Below are positions 7,078 to 9,773 of a DNA stretch of 9,773 nucleotides, piece after piece. The position numbers and the translations under genes were made by a program. The stretch comes from Burkholderiaceae bacterium. GTDB lineage: Bacteria > Pseudomonadota > Gammaproteobacteria > Burkholderiales > Burkholderiaceae. Within the stretch, counting starts at the first letter, position 1; each line of letters begins with the position of its first letter. The notes under the pieces are model-generated. The model saw only the letters and a program-made list of their open reading frames with translations. It was not told where the DNA came from and did not search any database. The stretch is taken from NCBI GenBank assembly GCA_025057735.1, contig JANWUU010000376.1:1-9773 (forward strand). Direction: 5' to 3'.

Positions 7078-7079
7078 GG

Positions 7080-7889
7080 TCATTTCAGCTCAAGCTGCGC
7101 GATCAACGGGGCATGGTCCGAGCGGCGCGCCCAGGTCAGCCCGCGCGGCACCTGCACGTCCAGCACCGCGAAGCCTCGCACGTAGATGCGGTCCAGCATC
7201 AGCCAGGGCGCGAGGCTTGGAAAGGTGCGCGCCAGCGCTGGTTGCGCGTCGCCGCCATGGCGCCAGGGTAGCACTCGGTCGAGCACGGTCCGCTGCAGTG
7301 GCGGCGGCACGCAGCTGGTTACCTCCTGCACGCCGAGCTCCTGCCGCAACAGGGCGTCGACGCGCTTCTGCCAGTCGTTGAAATCGCCGGCGATGATCAC
7401 CGGCGCGCGTGGCGGGATCTCGCTGCGGACGAAATCGATCAGGAAAGCCGCTTGCCGTAAGCGGCTGCGATTGATCAGGCCAAAATGCACGCAAATTAAG
7501 TGAACGTCGCGGCCACGGCCGCGTCCGAAGCGCGACACCGCATGCAGCAGACCGCGCTTTTCCAGCGCGTGGTCCGAGATGTCGTGGTTGGTGAAATGGC
7601 GGATTGGGTGACGCGACAAGATCGCGTTGCCGTGGTGGCCATGCGGGTAGACCGCATTTATGCCGTACGCACGGTGCTCGTAGCCGATCGTGGCCAAGTA
7701 TTCAAGCTGGGTCGCGGCTGGATAGTGCGCGTGGCGGGCCAACCGCTCGTTGCGGTCCTGCACCTCTTGCAAGAACACGATGTCGGCGTCGATTGTGTGC
7801 AGCGCCAAGCGGATGTCGTGGATGCGCGGCCGCCGGCGGATGCCGGTCACGCCTTTGTGGATGTTGTAGGTCGCAACACGCAGCTGCAT
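7080..7889 (-). CDS. Endonuclease/exonuclease/phosphatase (EEP) family protein, YbhP-like
   Basis: A 269-residue protein of the DNase I-like EEP fold, which hydrolyses phosphodiester or phosphomonoester bonds using a divalent metal. All active-site motifs are present in order: Asn9 (TYNIHKG), Glu42 (LQEVQ), a GNAILSRHPI strand (88-96), His135 (VHFGL), Asp169 and Asn171 (AGDFNDW), Asp233 (LDRIY), and Asp258-His259 (RSDHAPL). The NIHKG opening and LTWARRSDHAP end are, from memory, typical of the YbhP group often found beside cardiolipin synthase genes; no such gene is next to it here. Relatives act on nucleic acids, inositol phosphates or lipids, so the substrate is open. No signal peptide is seen, so it is probably cytoplasmic. 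The ATG at 7889 has no clear Shine-Dalgarno and no better in-frame start was found. It is divergent from the PhoD-like gene with only 38 bp between start codons. Confidence 0.92.
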   Translation of the reverse strand: MQLRVATYNIHKGVTGIRRRPRIHDIRLALHTIDADIVFLQEVQDRNERLARHAHYPAATQLEYLATIGYEHRAYGINAVYPHGHHGNAILSRHPIRHFTNHDISDHALEKRGLLHAVSRFGRGRGRDVHLICVHFGLINRSRLRQAAFLIDFVRSEIPPRAPVIIAGDFNDWQKRVDALLRQELGVQEVTSCVPPPLQRTVLDRVLPWRHGGDAQPALARTFPSLAPWLMLDRIYVRGFAVLDVQVPRGLTWARRSDHAPLIAQLELK

Positions 7890-7914
7890 GGCACGATGGA
7901 TAAGACGATGTCCT

Positions 7915-7920
7915 TACGAT
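7915..7920 (+). promoter_or_regulatory. Candidate -10 element close to the GTG start of the PhoD-like gene
   Basis: TACGAT (4 of 6 matches to TATAAT) ends 7 nt before the GTG start at 7928, in a 38-bp divergent spacer with no Shine-Dalgarno sequence for either gene. No good -35 is seen. If real, the mRNA would start at or next to the start codon. The match is short and could be chance. Confidence 0.2.
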
Positions 7921-7927
7921 AACGCCC

Positions 7928-9532
7928 GTGCCCGACGTTCCGTTTTCACCTGCGCGCCGCCGCTGGCTGCGGCTGGCGCTGGCTGCCGCCTTGCCGCAAC
8001 CGTGGCGGTCAGCGGCAGCACTGCGGCGGCCGCGGCTCATGGATGAGCCGTTTCCGCTGGGGGTGGCCAGCGGTCCGGCGGGCGCCGACGGCCTCGTGCT
8101 GTGGACACGGGTGGCCCCGGGCCTGCCGCAGACGCTCGCTCGCCTGTCGCACCTGCCGCTGCCTGCGTACCTGGCGGCGCGCCGCGCGCTGGAGGAGACG
8201 GAAACGCAAACCTGGGAGGTGCGCTGGGAGGTGGCGGCCGACGAGCGGTTCCGCAAGATCGTGCGCCGAGGTACCGCCATCGCGCGACCGGAGCTCGGCC
8301 ACAGCGTGCACGTGGAGCTCATGGGGCTCGCCCCCGGGCGCTGGTACCACTACCGCTTCCTGCTCGGCGATGCGGTCAGTGGGGTGGGTCGCACGCGTAC
8401 GGCCCCCGTGCGCGCGCAGCGGCTGCGCTTCGCGCTCGCCTCCTGCCAGCACTACGAATACGGTCACTTCGGCGCGTACGGGGCGATGCGCGCCGACGAC
8501 CCCGAGCTCGTGCTGTTCGTCGGCGACTACATCTACGAGGGCGGTCCGCGCGAGCGGCGGTTCCGTCCGCACCCGTTTCCGGCCGCGCGCACCCTGACCG
8601 ACTACCGGCTGCGCCATGCGCTGTACAAGACCGATGCAGCGCTGGCGGCGATGCACGCGCACTGTCCGTGGCTGCTGACCTGGGACGACCACGAGGTCTC
8701 GAACGACTACGCGGGCGACTTCGGCGAGGATCCGTCGATCGATGGCGCGGCGCGGCGCGCGGCCGCCTATCAGGCCTACTACGAGCACATGCCACTGCCG
8801 GCGGCGGTGCTGGTCGAGCGCTTCGCGCACGTACGACTGTACCGTCACCTCGACGTCGGGGGGCTGGCGCGTTTCGTGGTGCTCGATGGCCGTCAGTACC
8901 GCGACCGGCAGGCCTGCCCGCTGCCGTCGCGGGGCGGCAGCCGGGTGGTCGAGGACGACACCTGCCCCGAGCGGCGCGACGCCGCGCGCACCCTGCTCGG
9001 GGCGCAGCAGCTCGCCTGGCTGCGCGAACACTGGGGTGCCGCGGGCGCACGCTTCGATTTCCTGGTGCAACCGACGCTGTTCTCGCAAGTGGCGCGCGGC
9101 AACGGCGCGCGGCGCTTCTGGACCGATGGATGGGACGGCTACCCGGCCGAGCGGGCGCGCGTCACGGCCCTGCTGCCGCGCGCGCGCAACGCGGTGGTGC
9201 TGGGCGGCGACGTGCACACCACCTACGTGTGCGACGTCAAGGACGATTTCGACGACCCGCGGGCGGCGGTGATCGCCACCGAGTTCTGCGGCACCAGCAT
9301 CACCTCGCCGACCACGCTGAGCGAGGCGGCGATCGCGCGGCTGGCCGCCGCCAATGCGCACGTGCGCTACGCCAACGGCGCGCAGCGCGGCTATCTGCTG
9401 GCCGAGCTGACGCCGCAGGCGCTCACGATGCGGCTGCGCGCGGCCGACGACGTCACGCAGGCGCAGCCACGCGTGCACACCGAGGCGGCCTGGATCGTGC
9501 GCGACGGCCGCCCGGGCGCCGAGCCCGCGTGA
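7928..9532 (+). CDS. PhoD-family alkaline phosphatase with likely Tat signal
   Basis: A 534-residue PhoD-like metallophosphatase, a family of secreted Ca/Fe-dependent phosphomonoesterases and phosphodiesterases that free phosphate in the periplasm or outside the cell. The N-terminus has an Arg-rich, Tat-like segment (ARRRWLRLALAAAL, 9-22) followed by a short Ala-rich stretch, so folded export is likely. A PhoD N-terminal beta domain follows (FPLGVASGPAGADGLVLWTRV, 42-62, to HYRFLLGD, 141-148). The catalytic domain carries ASCQHYEYGHFGAY (171-184, metal-ligand Cys173), FVGDYIYEGG (197-206, Asp200 and Tyr203), WDDHEVSNDYAGD (252-264) and GGDVHTTY (426-433), the expected metal-binding set. Length is normal. 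The GTG at 7928 is the only usable start after the in-frame stop at 7901 that keeps the signal segment. The gene is convergent with the partial gene downstream, with 11 bp between the stops. The family normally responds to phosphate starvation, but I see no clear Pho box here. Confidence 0.93.
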   Translation: MPDVPFSPARRRWLRLALAAALPQPWRSAAALRRPRLMDEPFPLGVASGPAGADGLVLWTRVAPGLPQTLARLSHLPLPAYLAARRALEETETQTWEVRWEVAADERFRKIVRRGTAIARPELGHSVHVELMGLAPGRWYHYRFLLGDAVSGVGRTRTAPVRAQRLRFALASCQHYEYGHFGAYGAMRADDPELVLFVGDYIYEGGPRERRFRPHPFPAARTLTDYRLRHALYKTDAALAAMHAHCPWLLTWDDHEVSNDYAGDFGEDPSIDGAARRAAAYQAYYEHMPLPAAVLVERFAHVRLYRHLDVGGLARFVVLDGRQYRDRQACPLPSRGGSRVVEDDTCPERRDAARTLLGAQQLAWLREHWGAAGARFDFLVQPTLFSQVARGNGARRFWTDGWDGYPAERARVTALLPRARNAVVLGGDVHTTYVCDVKDDFDDPRAAVIATEFCGTSITSPTTLSEAAIARLAAANAHVRYANGAQRGYLLAELTPQALTMRLRAADDVTQAQPRVHTEAAWIVRDGRPGAEPA

Positions 9533-9543
9533 GCTGGGCGCGG

Positions 9544-9773
9544 TCAGTCGCCGGGGGCCGCGGCGGGCGCGCCCGAAACGGGCGCGAAATAGCGCTCGAT
9601 CAGCAGCGGGTCGTCGAAGTGCCGCCGGCCGACGAAGGCGGTGGCGTGCCGCCCCCACTGGCGCATCGCCCCGGCGCTGGCAATGCCCATCGGCCAGAAG
9701 AAGAAGCGCTCCAGACGCTGGCTGCCGGCGATCAGGCCGTCGGGGCCGAAGGCACTGCGCAGCCCGCGCGGAT
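9544..9773 (-). CDS. Unrecognised protein, C-terminal 75 residues only
   Basis: An open minus-strand frame enters from the right edge and ends at a TGA (complement of 9544-9546). The visible residues include SAFGPDGLIAGSQRLERF, then FFFWPMGIASAGAMRQWG, GRRHFDDPLLIERYFAP and a short Ala/Pro-rich end. The composition (aromatic and hydrophobic clusters, balanced charges, sensible Gly/Pro use) looks like real coding sequence, unlike the antisense frames here, and the convergent arrangement with 11 bp between stop codons supports a gene. I do not recognise the family. The FFFWPMG segment could be a membrane-associated or buried hydrophobic stretch. Confidence 0.65.
   Translation of the reverse strand, partial: PRGLRSAFGPDGLIAGSQRLERFFFWPMGIASAGAMRQWGRHATAFVGRRHFDDPLLIERYFAPVSGAPAAAPGD
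9568..9586. other. Perfect hairpin at the 3' junction of convergent genes
   Basis: CGCGCCCG (9568-9575) and CGGGCGCG (9579-9586) form an 8-bp GC stem with an AAA loop, 36 nt past the PhoD-like stop and inside the last codons of the minus-strand gene. No T-run follows on the plus strand, so intrinsic termination of the phosphatase transcript is possible but unproven. Confidence 0.4.

Larger units (their letters stand above)
6393..7079. other. 687-bp region without a convincing gene
   Basis: The 6420-6660 part is visibly less GC-rich than its surroundings and contains a 10-bp direct repeat and TTGACA at 6441 and 6605, neither with a good -10 at proper spacing. The rest is GC-rich with small hairpins, for example GCGCCGC/GCGGCGC at 6850-6856 and 6865-6871, and GCTGGCGG/CCGCCAGC at 7052-7077. 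A plus-strand frame open from 6493 (ATG) to 7011 would give 172 residues starting MKRKASIFRGKKRAP. Its second half is Arg/Ala/Pro-rich and looks like non-coding GC-rich translation, with only GAG 4 nt before the ATG. Another frame (from about 6660 to 7271) has no ATG until 7008 and runs into the next gene antisense. I recognise no known RNA. It may hold the SWIB promoter, an unrecognised RNA, a small gene or a decayed gene. Confidence 0.5.

Noticed and set aside
6660..7271. Cys-containing plus-strand frame resembling a small zinc protein (YRCQVCGAAACGG)
   Set aside because: It has no ATG before 7008, overlaps the endonuclease-family gene antisense and has no matching second zinc pair in a sensible context.
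8009..9658. Long minus-strand open frame (549 codons) opposite the PhoD-like gene
   Set aside because: It is antisense to a gene with full catalytic motifs; its translation is Arg/His/Gly-rich without domain features, as expected from GC-rich shadow frames.

Overview
The window is a high-GC (roughly two-thirds G+C), gene-dense piece of a bacterial chromosome with strong codon bias. It most likely comes from a betaproteobacterium (Burkholderiales- or Rhodocyclales-like). The best pointers are a SWIB-domain protein with a histone H1-like Lys/Ala tail, an AlkK-like acyl-CoA ligase and a 'type 2' thymidine phosphorylase family gene. This placement is inference from gene content, not a phylogenetic result. 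No rRNA, tRNA, CRISPR array, insertion sequence or prophage gene was seen.

Layout: (1) 1-368, minus: the first 122 codons of an acyl-CoA ligase, cut by the window edge. (2) 427-1962, minus: a B12-binding-domain radical SAM protein of the DUF4080 type, upstream of and co-directional with the ligase. (3) A 62-bp divergent spacer, then a plus-strand cluster: a beta-CASP metallo-beta-lactamase RNase (2025-3425), an AMP/thymidine phosphorylase-like enzyme (3415-5001, overlapping the RNase gene by 11 bp) and an archaeal-looking PRPP synthetase homologue (5095-5961). (4) A hairpin terminator between convergent genes, then the minus-strand SWIB protein (6009-6392). (5) 6393-7079: 687 bp with no convincing gene, but with a short direct repeat and GC-rich hairpins. 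(6) A divergent pair: an endonuclease/exonuclease/phosphatase-family protein (7080-7889, minus) and a Tat-exported PhoD-type alkaline phosphatase (7928-9532, plus). (7) 9544-9773, minus: the 3' end of an unrecognised gene.

The most interesting part is the three-gene plus-strand cluster. Read by family chemistry, the RNase could release nucleoside monophosphates, the phosphorylase could split them with phosphate into base and ribose-1,5-bisphosphate (or act on nucleosides), and the third enzyme works at the ribose-5-phosphate/PRPP node. This resembles the archaeal AMP-phosphorylase pathway, but no ribose-1,5-bisphosphate isomerase or RuBisCO gene is present in the window. A bacterial RNA-to-ribose-phosphate/PRPP salvage module is therefore a reasonable hypothesis, but it is not demonstrated by sequence alone.
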